IMG/VR virus record: IMGVR_UViG_3300008110_000593
Coordinates: 1 to 32,695 of that record
Length of the DNA stretch: 32,695 bases
Strand: one strand, 5' to 3'
Source of the DNA: a virus
Of this stretch, positions 15,302 through 22,479 are shown piece after piece (position 1 is the first letter of the stretch; each line of letters opens with the position of its first letter). Position numbers and translations under genes: made by a program. The notes under the pieces are model-generated. The model saw only the letters and a program-made list of their open reading frames with translations. It was not told the origin of the DNA and searched no databases.

Positions 15302-16880
15302 AATAGTTGGTGCTAATGAATATCGGCATCGGCGGCTCGTAATCTTCAAAATTGTCTGTTTGATTAAAGGTGTTATACACTCTAGGATCCCAATCTTTGA
15401 GCACATCTATCATACGTATGGACAATAACGTAGCACTAACCAAGTCATCGCTTTGTCCTAATTTAGCTTGGTAGGAACTACCTGTAGCAATAAAGTTCTT
15501 AAACTCAGAAATTAGAGGTTTAGAATTAACTTCTAATTTATCATTTTCAACCATTGTTTTTAATCTACTACAGGCTGTAATTTTTGCAGAATGTGTAGTA
15601 TTAAATCCTTTACGGAATTTACGCACATGGCCTTTACGTATAGGTTCTGATACAAAAAGTCCTGGAATATTTTCTTCTCCAAAATCGTTAATTACAATTA
15701 GTGCTGCTTCGCCTATTCCGTTGTTTTCTACACTCCAGTAAATACCTGTAGAATTTTTAGTTTCGGATTCGATATATTTGCATATGTCTGCTAAAATTCT
15801 TATCTGACCAGGGATAGCAGTAGTATTGTGTTGCCACTCAGCTACTTGCTTATATGTAGGTAATTCTATAACTTGTATAGCTGCATTATTTCCTCCGGTA
15901 CCCATTGACGGGTCAAGTGCAACGCAATAGGTATTATCGCTTGTGGGCTTTTTATACCAACGAGTTTGGCCCATATTAAGAATAGGACTTTTACCGTCTA
16001 ATGATGCAAGTTTAATACTGCTAATCAGTGTTTCATCAAATACTAAGAATTCACAGCCGTACTCTCGACGGAATCTTTCTTCACCAATTCTACCAATTTC
16101 TTCATCGCGCCATTTGTCGTCTCTATCAGGGTGTTCACTCCAGTGACATGTAAATGCGTGAAACCCGTTAATGCCCACGTCTGATTCATTGCCATATTCG
16201 TCAAACTTTTTATCAGCATCTTTCCAAATTGTAGCAAATGTATCTTCGTCTGAGTTTGGAGTTGAAGTAATAATTGCTCTACCACCAGTTGCAAGTGTTG
16301 GTGATATTGACGTCCAAAACTCGTCTGCAATGTTAGGAGCAACGAATGCAAACTCGTCGCAGTATAAGAGTGATATAGACATACCGCGACCGGTATTACC
16401 TGTAGTAGTAGCACTTACAATACGACTACCGTTTTCAAATTCAATACTGCCTTTGTTATAATTGATAACACCTGCTCTAATGTGATCTGGACATAATTCG
16501 TACACATAGCGTATACGCTGCATAATTTCTTGAGCACCTGTATATTTGTGTGCTGCAATAAGAATTGTTTGATCAGGATGGAACATTGCGAACCACGCAA
16601 GATACACCGCGGCACAAGTAGTCTTTCCAGTCTGACGAGGTAACATGTTAACGTTGAATCTATAATTGTGATAAGATTCCATTAACCTTTCTTGATATTC
16701 GTACGGATCAAATAATAATTTGCCTTTTACCGGGTGCTGAATATATGCAAAGTTTTTTGCAAAATAAAGATAGCCCGTATCGGAGTCCATACACTTTAAC
16801 AAATCTTCAATTTGATTTTCAGTATATGTTTCTTTTTTATTAGCTTTTTTGGTTAATACGCCGTCTAGTGATTTACTCAT
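15300..16880 (-). CDS. gp17: Terminase large subunit (gp17-like DNA-packaging motor)
   Basis: 526 aa. ATPase: LPRQTGKTT (80-88) is the Walker A-type loop in the T4 style, LLYCDEFAF (171-179) is Walker B with the catalytic Glu, and STPNS is the coupling motif. Nuclease: ALDPSMGTGG (Asp323), SVENNGIG (Glu385) and QSDDL (Asp478/479) supply the RNaseH-like metal site. It translocates and cuts concatemeric DNA into proheads with the gp16 small subunit, which is encoded three genes upstream. Slightly shorter than T4 gp17 (610 aa). The ATG at 16880 lies 5 nt from AGTAAATA, with no Shine-Dalgarno sequence; a terminator abuts that promoter. Confidence 0.96.
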   Translation of the reverse strand: MSKSLDGVLTKKANKKETYTENQIEDLLKCMDSDTGYLYFAKNFAYIQHPVKGKLLFDPYEYQERLMESYHNYRFNVNMLPRQTGKTTCAAVYLAWFAMFHPDQTILIAAHKYTGAQEIMQRIRYVYELCPDHIRAGVINYNKGSIEFENGSRIVSATTTGNTGRGMSISLLYCDEFAFVAPNIADEFWTSISPTLATGGRAIITSTPNSDEDTFATIWKDADKKFDEYGNESDVGINGFHAFTCHWSEHPDRDDKWRDEEIGRIGEERFRREYGCEFLVFDETLISSIKLASLDGKSPILNMGQTRWYKKPTSDNTYCVALDPSMGTGGNNAAIQVIELPTYKQVAEWQHNTTAIPGQIRILADICKYIESETKNSTGIYWSVENNGIGEAALIVINDFGEENIPGLFVSEPIRKGHVRKFRKGFNTTHSAKITACSRLKTMVENDKLEVNSKPLISEFKNFIATGSSYQAKLGQSDDLVSATLLSIRMIDVLKDWDPRVYNTFNQTDNFEDYEPPMPIFISTNY

Positions 16881-16885
16881 GTGTT

Positions 16886-16893
16886 TATTTACT
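16886..16893 (-). promoter_or_regulatory. Late promoter octamer AGTAAATA for the terminase gene
   Basis: AGTAAATA followed by AACAC then the ATG at 16880: exactly 5 nt. It begins one base after the U-tract of the terminator at 16895-16920, giving a stop-then-restart unit. Confidence 0.5.
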
Positions 16894-16894
16894 C

Positions 16895-16920
16895 AAAAAA
16901 ATGGGCTCCGGAGAGCCCAT
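16895..16920 (-). terminator. Intrinsic terminator after the 16942-17814 gene
   Basis: Minus strand: arm ATGGGCTC, loop TCCG, arm GAGCCCAT, then a run of Ts (16900-16895 plus the last stem T). Eight perfect pairs and a U-tract. Lies 21 nt past the stop of the upstream gene. Confidence 0.85.
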
Positions 16921-16941
16921 TTGAGTGCTATCTATAATAGC

Positions 16942-17814
16942 TTATTTTTTGGTATTATCAAATTTCTTACCACCTTCAACACCCCAAGTTCCAGTCTTAG
17001 ACTTTTTCTGCTCTGGAGCGCCTTTTTTCTCAGCAGCAGATCTAGACTTAGCATCTGATTTTGGTTCAGCATGTGGCTCATCACTGTAACGCTTTGGATT
17101 TTCTGTATGCTTAGTAACGCCCTTCTTTGAACGATCAATCTCGCCACCTGTAGAAGATTTTTCTTCTTTTACTTTTTTAGCAAATGGATTAACACCCTTT
17201 TTAGGTGCAGCGCCTTTCTTATCAGATACAGCTTTTTTCATTGGCTCTTTTTTGTTGCCATCTTTGTCCATATCTAAGAAATCTGGTTTTGCTTTCTTTT
17301 CTTTGAGTGCAGCCCATAAACGTTCTTTGATACTTTCTACTGCCATTGGGTTATCTCCGCCTGCAGCCGGCTTAAACATTTTCTTTTGCCCGTTAATACC
17401 GCCGCTAAGATCCTTAGTCATATATTTTGTATCACTATATTTTTCATCTGGGGCATTAGAAAATTCTTCTTCTTCCATTTCCGCATTATCCATAGCCAAT
17501 GCCATTGGCATAGTCTTTGCTGGCATTGGCATTGACATCGACGAGCTATCTAGTCCAGCACTTTTTAACAAACTCATTAGTTCGTCAACATTTTCTTTGC
17601 CGCTTGCATTTAAGCTAATGTTCATACTAACTGGAGTGCCTTCACGTTGCGGCATGCCGCCCATTGTGCCTGGCATAGTGCCGCATTCAGCTACTTGTAC
17701 TTTGTCAAAAGATTCAAGGATTTTTTTCATCGCGCCTGCTTCTTTTTGTGCGGTACCTTTAATAGTTCCTTTTTCAATGCCATTAAGAGTGGCGAGTAGT
17801 TTATTCATATCCAT
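16942..17814 (-). CDS. Lysine-rich conserved hypothetical, likely virion or prohead protein
   Basis: 290 aa. A short helical N-terminus (MDMNKLLATLNGIEK) is followed by a Met-rich acidic stretch (about 90-120, with MPMPAKTMPMALAMDN) and a Lys-rich C-terminal third that is low in complexity and strongly basic. It contains DMDKDGNKKEPM, which has the D-x-D-x-DG spacing of an EF-hand/dockerin calcium loop but ends in Met instead of Glu. The basic tail could bind DNA or core partners inside the prohead; this is inference. It follows the 17817 gene by 2 nt and is terminated at 16895-16920. I cannot assign a T4 homologue. Confidence 0.75.
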   Translation of the reverse strand: MDMNKLLATLNGIEKGTIKGTAQKEAGAMKKILESFDKVQVAECGTMPGTMGGMPQREGTPVSMNISLNASGKENVDELMSLLKSAGLDSSSMSMPMPAKTMPMALAMDNAEMEEEEFSNAPDEKYSDTKYMTKDLSGGINGQKKMFKPAAGGDNPMAVESIKERLWAALKEKKAKPDFLDMDKDGNKKEPMKKAVSDKKGAAPKKGVNPFAKKVKEEKSSTGGEIDRSKKGVTKHTENPKRYSDEPHAEPKSDAKSRSAAEKKGAPEQKKSKTGTWGVEGGKKFDNTKK

Positions 17815-17816
17815 AA

Positions 17817-18374
17817 TTAGTTTCCTATGACGCTAGTTGCGTTTTCTTTAGTATCCATCTGTTTGCTCTTACCGCTAGTAACTGCACCCGCAGGTTCTAC
17901 GTTTCTTTCTTTACGAGCAATTTCTAATTCTTTTAATAGATCCATCACTCTATTTTGACCAACATTAGGTTGGGCACTTTCACCGCCCATATCTTGTTTA
18001 GTTAACAAAGGTTCGTAAGGTTCATTTTCTTTAATATTTTGTTGTCTTTCTAGAGGATCATTTTCACCTCTAATTACCCAGCGATTTTTTGCAATCATGC
18101 AGTTGTCTGCTAGGTAGTGTTGTAACACGTGACTTGTTGTGGGATAGTTAACTTCGGCTTCAAACATATGAACTTCCATATTTTGCATCTGTGGAAAATC
18201 TAATGGAGTTTCTTGAATAGGTGTACGTTTTGGTGCTGACAGTTTAACTAGTTCAAATTTTTCTAGGTTGCGCTTCATACTATCCGCAAATCCTTCGGGT
18301 AGATCACCTGCTACCTTAATTAGAAACTTGTAGGTCTTTTTAGACTCTGTTAAAAAATCTTTAAAATTCTTCAT
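17817..18374 (-). CDS. Conserved hypothetical, likely structural (near small terminase)
   Basis: 185 aa from the ATG at 18374, beginning MKNFKDFLTESKKTYKFLIK, a form common at the start of marine phage structural genes. An in-frame ATG at 18389 would add five residues and would lie 7 nt from a GATAAATA octamer, so a near-leaderless start there is possible. The alternative at 18374 would have a 17-nt leader with a weak GGGA. No enzyme motif. A central segment with YPTTSHVLQHYLADNCMIAK precedes a polar C-terminal half. The gene is between gp16 and the Lys-rich protein, so a head or packaging role is likely but unproven. Confidence 0.72.
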   Translation of the reverse strand: MKNFKDFLTESKKTYKFLIKVAGDLPEGFADSMKRNLEKFELVKLSAPKRTPIQETPLDFPQMQNMEVHMFEAEVNYPTTSHVLQHYLADNCMIAKNRWVIRGENDPLERQQNIKENEPYEPLLTKQDMGGESAQPNVGQNRVMDLLKELEIARKERNVEPAGAVTSGKSKQMDTKENATSVIGN

Positions 18375-18395
18375 CGTGTGCAATCCCATTGTTTA

Positions 18396-18899
18396 TTATT
18401 TATCATTACTCATGCCTTTGAGCCGTTCAATTAAGCTATTACGGTCAGTAACAACAAACCCTTTTCCGTCAATTATTCCGCTATCGTTGTTATCTTCTTT
18501 ATCTAATTTTTCTTTTTTAAGCTGTAATTCAACCATTTTTAACTTCTTGTCAATCTTAGCTACTTTAGCGTCAAGACTGGTCTTAAGCATATTGCCTGCT
18601 ACTTCAAATACCCTACCACTGTATCTTGCCTCTACATTCATACCTAGATCCATTAGATCTTCATAAGCGTCAAGAGCTCGTTGAGCAATATCATTTAGTT
18701 CAGTATCAGCCATGTCGCCTAACCCTTGAACCTGTGGTAATGCGCTGGCAATTTTGTCAAATTCAGCTATGTCGCGTTTAGTATTTTCTTGTTCAACTAC
18801 TGCTGCTTCTTTAACTCTCTTTTTTTCAGCAGACCGCACGTTATCTACTATTTCTTTAGATTCTGGCAAGTTTAATAATTCTTCTAATTTTTTAGTCAT
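18396..18899 (-). CDS. gp16: Terminase small subunit (gp16-like)
   Basis: 167 aa, almost wholly helical and charged. The central LMDLGMNVEARYSGRVFEVA and the following KTSLDAKVAKIDKKLKMVEL segment are typical of T4-type small terminases. The protein forms a ring that recognises concatemeric DNA and stimulates gp17 ATPase and cutting. Length matches T4 gp16 (164 aa). The ATG has only a weak GGAAA upstream. The leader, beginning at the late-promoter octamer GCTAAATA (18936-18929), resembles the leader of the glycan operon at 7261. Confidence 0.92.
   Translation of the reverse strand: MTKKLEELLNLPESKEIVDNVRSAEKKRVKEAAVVEQENTKRDIAEFDKIASALPQVQGLGDMADTELNDIAQRALDAYEDLMDLGMNVEARYSGRVFEVAGNMLKTSLDAKVAKIDKKLKMVELQLKKEKLDKEDNNDSGIIDGKGFVVTDRNSLIERLKGMSNDK
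18397..18404 (-). promoter_or_regulatory. Late promoter octamer GATAAATA before the 18374/18389 gene
   Basis: GATAAATA, then ATAAACA and the ATG at 18389 (7 nt). It lies within the last codons of gp16 and overlaps its stop region, so the downstream unit can be transcribed independently. Confidence 0.5.
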
Positions 18900-18928
18900 A
18901 CAAGATTTCCATTAAGTGCTACTATTAT

Positions 18929-18936
18929 TATTTAGC
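18929..18936 (-). promoter_or_regulatory. Late promoter octamer GCTAAATA for gp16
   Basis: GCTAAATA 29 nt before the ATG. The next bases (ATAATAGTAGCAC, then TTAATGG) closely match the leader at 7262-7299, differing by a short ATA insertion and one G/C change. Confidence 0.6.
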
Positions 18937-18944
18937 TTTAATTA

Positions 18945-19589
18945 TTAAAACGTATATTCAAAATTTTTAAAATCTTCTTGAAAAAAATCGTACACAAAAT
19001 CTTTAGTTTTTTGACTTTTGTAATAGTGTCGATAATCGTCCATCCTAGTAATGTTTATTTCTGGAAAATCTAATCTAGTATAAAACCAATCTTCCATTAT
19101 TTTAAAATCGTTTTCTAATGTTTCGTATTTAAAGATTGTAGTTACATATTTTGTATACTCAGTAAGACTGTTGTCTACTACCCAAAATTTTCTATGATCT
19201 TCAATACACTCTAATAGCCATTGCTCAAACGTTAATGACGTAAAATAATCCTGGGCTCTAACTGCTTCAATTCTTTGTTTTTCCCATTGCAAAATTTCTT
19301 GGTCAGTAATTAACTCAATTCTTTTTTGATCAACTTGTCTAAGAGCGTTAGCTTGATAATAAGAAAATGTACTTACTACACGATCGTAAGGATTTCTAAT
19401 TATTGTAAATGTTTCGCCAAGCGGTATGTTTTGAGAAATTAAATCTGAGGCACTTGCATGCATATTAAACAATACTGTTTGCTTATCGTGATGACGTATC
19501 CATTGGGTAAGACTTTGGCCTGCTGTCTTTGGTATATGTATGAATGTTTTTAGCGTATTATTTTTATCTCGAAACTGACAAGTTGACAT
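18945..19589 (-). CDS. Sulfotransferase-family protein
   Basis: 214 aa. FIHIPKTAGQSLTQWI (17-31 region) contains the 5'-phosphosulfate-binding loop, and IRNPYDRVVSTFSYY (64-78) is the 3'-phosphate motif of PAPS-dependent sulfotransferases (Sulfotransfer_2 type). Remaining conserved features include a C-terminal FKYETLENDFKIM segment. It would move sulfate from PAPS to a hydroxyl group, commonly on a carbohydrate. It sits between gp4 and gp16, inside the packaging block, which is an unusual place for an accessory enzyme. Its ATG shares a base with the upstream stop (TAATG), so it is coupled to gp4. No signal peptide, so it acts in the cytoplasm. Confidence 0.85.
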   Translation of the reverse strand: MSTCQFRDKNNTLKTFIHIPKTAGQSLTQWIRHHDKQTVLFNMHASASDLISQNIPLGETFTIIRNPYDRVVSTFSYYQANALRQVDQKRIELITDQEILQWEKQRIEAVRAQDYFTSLTFEQWLLECIEDHRKFWVVDNSLTEYTKYVTTIFKYETLENDFKIMEDWFYTRLDFPEINITRMDDYRHYYKSQKTKDFVYDFFQEDFKNFEYTF

Positions 19590-20026
19590 TATTTTTTTCT
19601 ACCTTGATGAAACATATCTCCCTCGTTTATAATTCTAAACTTAATGCCCTGTTGTTTACACCAAGCATATGCCGCTTCCCATTTAGCCTGATTAACTACC
19701 CATGCTGCTTGATTATGTCGACTTTTGCCAACCTTTTCTATTAGAGTTTGATTAGCTGGTTTAACTTCTATAAGTTCAACAAATTGTTTTCCTGATCTAT
19801 CTCCATACGAAATAAAAAAATCAGGTACATATATTGTGTATTTTCCAGTTAAAGGGTTTCGATAAGGAATCTGTACAGCTTCGCTGGCCCATTTTGTAAT
19901 TGAAGGATGCTCGTCGCACATTTTCATAAAAGCAAATTCCCAACTGCTTCTGTAAGTTGGGGTTCGCGTGCCTATATATTTTTCAGGGTTTTTTAGAGCA
20001 AATTTTCCCTGGGCAAACTTTGACAT
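19589..20026 (-). CDS. gp4: Head completion protein gp4-like, PD-(D/E)XK nuclease fold
   Basis: 145 aa. The N-terminal SKFAQGKFALKNPEKYIG and TYRSSWEFAFMKMCDEHP, followed by IPYRNPLTGKYTIYVPDFF, are close to T4 gp4. Nuclease-like residues are Glu30, Asp69 in VPDFF and the E-x-K in LIEVKPAN (87-89), as in TnsA-type endonucleases. In T4, gp4 acts on the DNA-filled head before tail joining. Spacing of 1 nt to the upstream stop shows coupling with the 20028-20402 gene. Confidence 0.9.
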   Translation of the reverse strand: MSKFAQGKFALKNPEKYIGTRTPTYRSSWEFAFMKMCDEHPSITKWASEAVQIPYRNPLTGKYTIYVPDFFISYGDRSGKQFVELIEVKPANQTLIEKVGKSRHNQAAWVVNQAKWEAAYAWCKQQGIKFRIINEGDMFHQGRKK

Positions 20027-20027
20027 A

Positions 20028-20402
20028 TTATATTAAAATATTTCTACGTTCTGCTTTATCGGCAACGATTTCGCGTTTAAAACCCAGTGTGCTGGTTCTT
20101 TTTCTATTATAGTTAAGTACTTCTGCTACTACTACACTTAGTTGTAGATCTTGAAGACCTTTAAGTGTTTCAATTAATCTAAAAACTTTAATATTATCTA
20201 ATTTTGCTTGTTGTAGCAGAACTATTGCAACTGATGTTGCAGCACTGGTATCAAAATTTCGACTTTCAAAAAATGCAACTACAGTATCTAAATCGTTAGA
20301 CGAAACATTAATTGGTTTTGTAAAGTATCTATCAAAATAAAGATTAACTTCTTTATCTGAACGTTTAGTTACTGGTTGAATTGGTAAATTTGAATTTGTC
20401 AT
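20028..20402 (-). CDS. Conserved hypothetical, probably virion-associated
   Basis: 124 aa, helical after a polar N-terminus (MTNSNLPIQPVTKRSDKEVN). The central region DTSAATSVAIVLLQQAKLDN and a basic C-terminus (YNRKRTSTLGFKREIVADKA) are visible. No motif recognised. The ATG makes an ATGA overlap with the tube-like protein gene and the stop is 1 nt before gp4, so all three are co-translated. A tail or head-tail connector role is inferred only from this context. Confidence 0.72.
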   Translation of the reverse strand: MTNSNLPIQPVTKRSDKEVNLYFDRYFTKPINVSSNDLDTVVAFFESRNFDTSAATSVAIVLLQQAKLDNIKVFRLIETLKGLQDLQLSVVVAEVLNYNRKRTSTLGFKREIVADKAERRNILI

Positions 20403-21733
20403 TCTATTGCTTTGTCTTTATAAATTTGTTTACGAGCATCAGGTAATGTTTGCCACGACTGTATATAATTATTAACGCCACCCACTGCACCGCTAGTTAA
20501 ATAGTCTCTTTTATATAGCTGAATTGCTGCCGCTTCTAATGCTAATGGATTTTCTAAAAGTTCTTGTCTTGAAAACTGAGTAACTACAATAGCACCTGAG
20601 GCTGTTGCTCCGGACCCTGTTGCATTAGTGCCAGTAGCCGGTGTAGATCCGCTGATTGACGAAGCTGTAGTAGTTTGATTACTGCCGCCTGATCCGTTAT
20701 TTTTAGGGAATGATGAATTAGCAACACCGCTTACATCTATACCTGCAATATCGCCAATAGCATCTTTAACTATGTTGTATCCTTCTTGTCTTAAACCTTC
20801 AGATGTTAGACCTTCAAGGCTTCTTATAAACTGAAACGCTGCTAGGCCTGCTTCTAATGGACTTTGAAATGTTGACTTGCCGGAAATAAAATCATAAAGG
20901 TCTGCGCCTGCTCCAAAAAGTCCGTCAATGCCTAATTTTCCGCCCCCTAGTAACGATATTGGAGAAGGTTGTCGATCGTAATGAGTTGGGCCGCCGAAGC
21001 CTGTTGGACTACCGTCGGCTCCAGCCTTAACTAATCCTCTAGTGTAATGCACAGCTTCGTATGCAACGCTTATAGAATTTTGCATAGTAGTGTTACCATC
21101 TGCGCTGTCCACGCTGTCGTGTGACCATGTTGTAATTATTGGATTAACAATAGTATATGTTGTGTAAGATTTTCTAGAAAGTTGACTTATTTCTATACTT
21201 TGAAAAAACGGTACTGAGATATCATTATCTAAACCATATTTGTATTGGTTAAATCCAGTGCCTCTGTAAGTATTATCGCCACTGCCTGCTTTATTATATG
21301 CGCCAGGAATTCTTCCGTAGCTTGCATCAGCAAAATAATATCTATAATATGCTTCTAGTAGTGCAGTAGTTACACCGTAGTTGTCGTCGTGAAACGCGAT
21401 GTTAATAGGATCATAAGTTATAGAAGTATGTACGTTCTTTTTTCTATTATACTTGTTTTTAGTTTCAACATTAGCTGAAAATTTAGGTAAGTCTGCACTT
21501 TTAACTAACATGCCTATTTCTAAATTGTGTTTGTCTGCTAATTCAGGCAATATAGTTCTTACAATTGGATCTAGCTTAAAATACACATGAAAAAGAAACT
21601 TTTGTTTAGGTGCAAATTTTAATTTGCCGTCAATAAACAGGCGACTTGCATGTTGCCAAGAGGCCATATTTCCCTTGGGACCTAAAATCCCTGAAACTAA
21701 GTTGTCTAAAAATCCGTTAGATGTAGCTGGCAT
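20399..21733 (-). CDS. Tail-tube-related or baseplate structural protein
   Basis: 444 aa. Residues about 40-250 (ASRLFIDGKLKFAPKQKFLF, then KSADLPKFSANVETKNKYNR and NIAFHDDNYGVTTALLEAYY) resemble a tail-tube-type beta-barrel like that of gp19 and of the T4 tube-initiator proteins gp48/gp54. It is followed by a Gly-rich linker and a Ser/Thr/Ala/Gly-rich stretch (about 345-385) before a helical C-terminus. It is likely a tube initiator, tube-like adaptor or other virion protein; identity among these is not certain. The ATG lies 5 nt from GATAAATA, with no ribosome site, downstream of a terminator. Confidence 0.78.
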   Translation of the reverse strand: MPATSNGFLDNLVSGILGPKGNMASWQHASRLFIDGKLKFAPKQKFLFHVYFKLDPIVRTILPELADKHNLEIGMLVKSADLPKFSANVETKNKYNRKKNVHTSITYDPINIAFHDDNYGVTTALLEAYYRYYFADASYGRIPGAYNKAGSGDNTYRGTGFNQYKYGLDNDISVPFFQSIEISQLSRKSYTTYTIVNPIITTWSHDSVDSADGNTTMQNSISVAYEAVHYTRGLVKAGADGSPTGFGGPTHYDRQPSPISLLGGGKLGIDGLFGAGADLYDFISGKSTFQSPLEAGLAAFQFIRSLEGLTSEGLRQEGYNIVKDAIGDIAGIDVSGVANSSFPKNNGSGGSNQTTTASSISGSTPATGTNATGSGATASGAIVVTQFSRQELLENPLALEAAAIQLYKRDYLTSGAVGGVNNYIQSWQTLPDARKQIYKDKAIE

Positions 21734-21738
21734 AATAA

Positions 21739-21746
21739 TATTTATC
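21739..21746 (-). promoter_or_regulatory. Late promoter octamer GATAAATA before the tube-like gene
   Basis: GATAAATA followed by TTATT and the ATG at 21733: exactly 5 nt. Lies 25 nt downstream of the terminator at 21772-21796 in the direction of transcription. Confidence 0.65.
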
Positions 21747-21771
21747 TATTGTAATTAAGTGATCGGATAAT

Positions 21772-21796
21772 AAAAAAGGAGCCGAAGCTCCTTTTT
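21772..21796 (-). terminator. Strong UUCG-loop intrinsic terminator after gp19
   Basis: Minus strand: AAAAAGGAGC, loop TTCG, GCTCCTTTTTT. Ten perfect pairs (five GC-rich), an extra-stable UUCG tetraloop and a U-tract. The opposite strand also reads a T-run, so it could stop both directions. It lies 22 nt past the gp19 stop. Confidence 0.9.
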
Positions 21797-21818
21797 GTAG
21801 TTAAAATCATAACTAGAT

Positions 21819-22445
21819 TTAAGTGCCGCCGCCGGTAATTAATGTACCTAAACCGCGTCCTACAGCAGTGCCAATACCAGTACCCTGCGGTGTTTGGATA
21901 GCATTGTCGTATTGTATTTCTAATGTAATTGTAACAGGTTCGTTGGTTGCATATGACAACGTATTGTAGTTAGCATTAGTAACAAAACAACCATACAACT
22001 CAAAAGTTTCTAGCACGTTTGGTGTGTTAGCACCGTTACCACCGTCTAGAATTTCAATACGTGTTGTAAACTTATAATCTTGACCGCTTGCCGCACTAGA
22101 TTGTTCGTAAAAGTCAAATTGTTTCTGTAACTGTTCGCCAACAAGTTTTTGAACTGCGTTATTAACATCTTCACGCAAGTTAAGTGTAATTGGCGCCCAA
22201 GTGTGTTTCCCAGCTAGATATGCTTTAGAGTTATATGCATGAATTTCCATTGGTTCAAATGAAACCGTTGGTCTAGTAATATCTACAACCTGCTTTGTTA
22301 ATTCAGTTGTCGGCGTTGATACACCAAAGTTTTCCAGTGACACCCTGAAGCGGTACTGGAGCTTGGGCATCAACAGACCCTGTGTGCTAGCGGAGTCTCC
22401 GCTAGCAAGTGGCACAGTAATTTTTGATAGTGTTGAAATTGCCAT
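21819..22445 (-). CDS. gp19: Tail tube protein gp19-like
   Basis: 208 aa. The body MPKLQYRFRVSLENFG, TRPTVSFEPMEIHAYN, KHTWAPITLNLREDVNN and the C-terminal NYNTLSYATNEPVTITLEIQ are typical of T4-like tail tube subunits with a beta-sandwich fold. Forms the inner tube through which DNA passes. The length is a little above T4 gp19 (163 aa), with a Gly-rich C-terminus. AGGAG ribosome site 8 nt before the ATG, with its own GATAAATA promoter upstream and a strong terminator downstream, as expected for a protein needed in many copies. Confidence 0.93.
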   Translation of the reverse strand: MAISTLSKITVPLASGDSASTQGLLMPKLQYRFRVSLENFGVSTPTTELTKQVVDITRPTVSFEPMEIHAYNSKAYLAGKHTWAPITLNLREDVNNAVQKLVGEQLQKQFDFYEQSSAASGQDYKFTTRIEILDGGNGANTPNVLETFELYGCFVTNANYNTLSYATNEPVTITLEIQYDNAIQTPQGTGIGTAVGRGLGTLITGGGT

Positions 22446-22468
22446 TTAACTTGCTCCTAATTCGTTAG

Positions 22469-22476
22469 TATTTATC
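22469..22476 (-). promoter_or_regulatory. Late promoter octamer GATAAATA for gp19
   Basis: GATAAATA in the 34-nt gap after the sheath gene, 23 nt before the ATG. The leader holds AGGAG. Confidence 0.65.
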
Positions 22477-22479
22477 ATA

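Noticed and set aside
16043-16414. 123-aa minus-strand frame within the large terminase
   Set aside because: Out-of-frame shadow of gp17; low complexity L, T and Q residues and no control signals.
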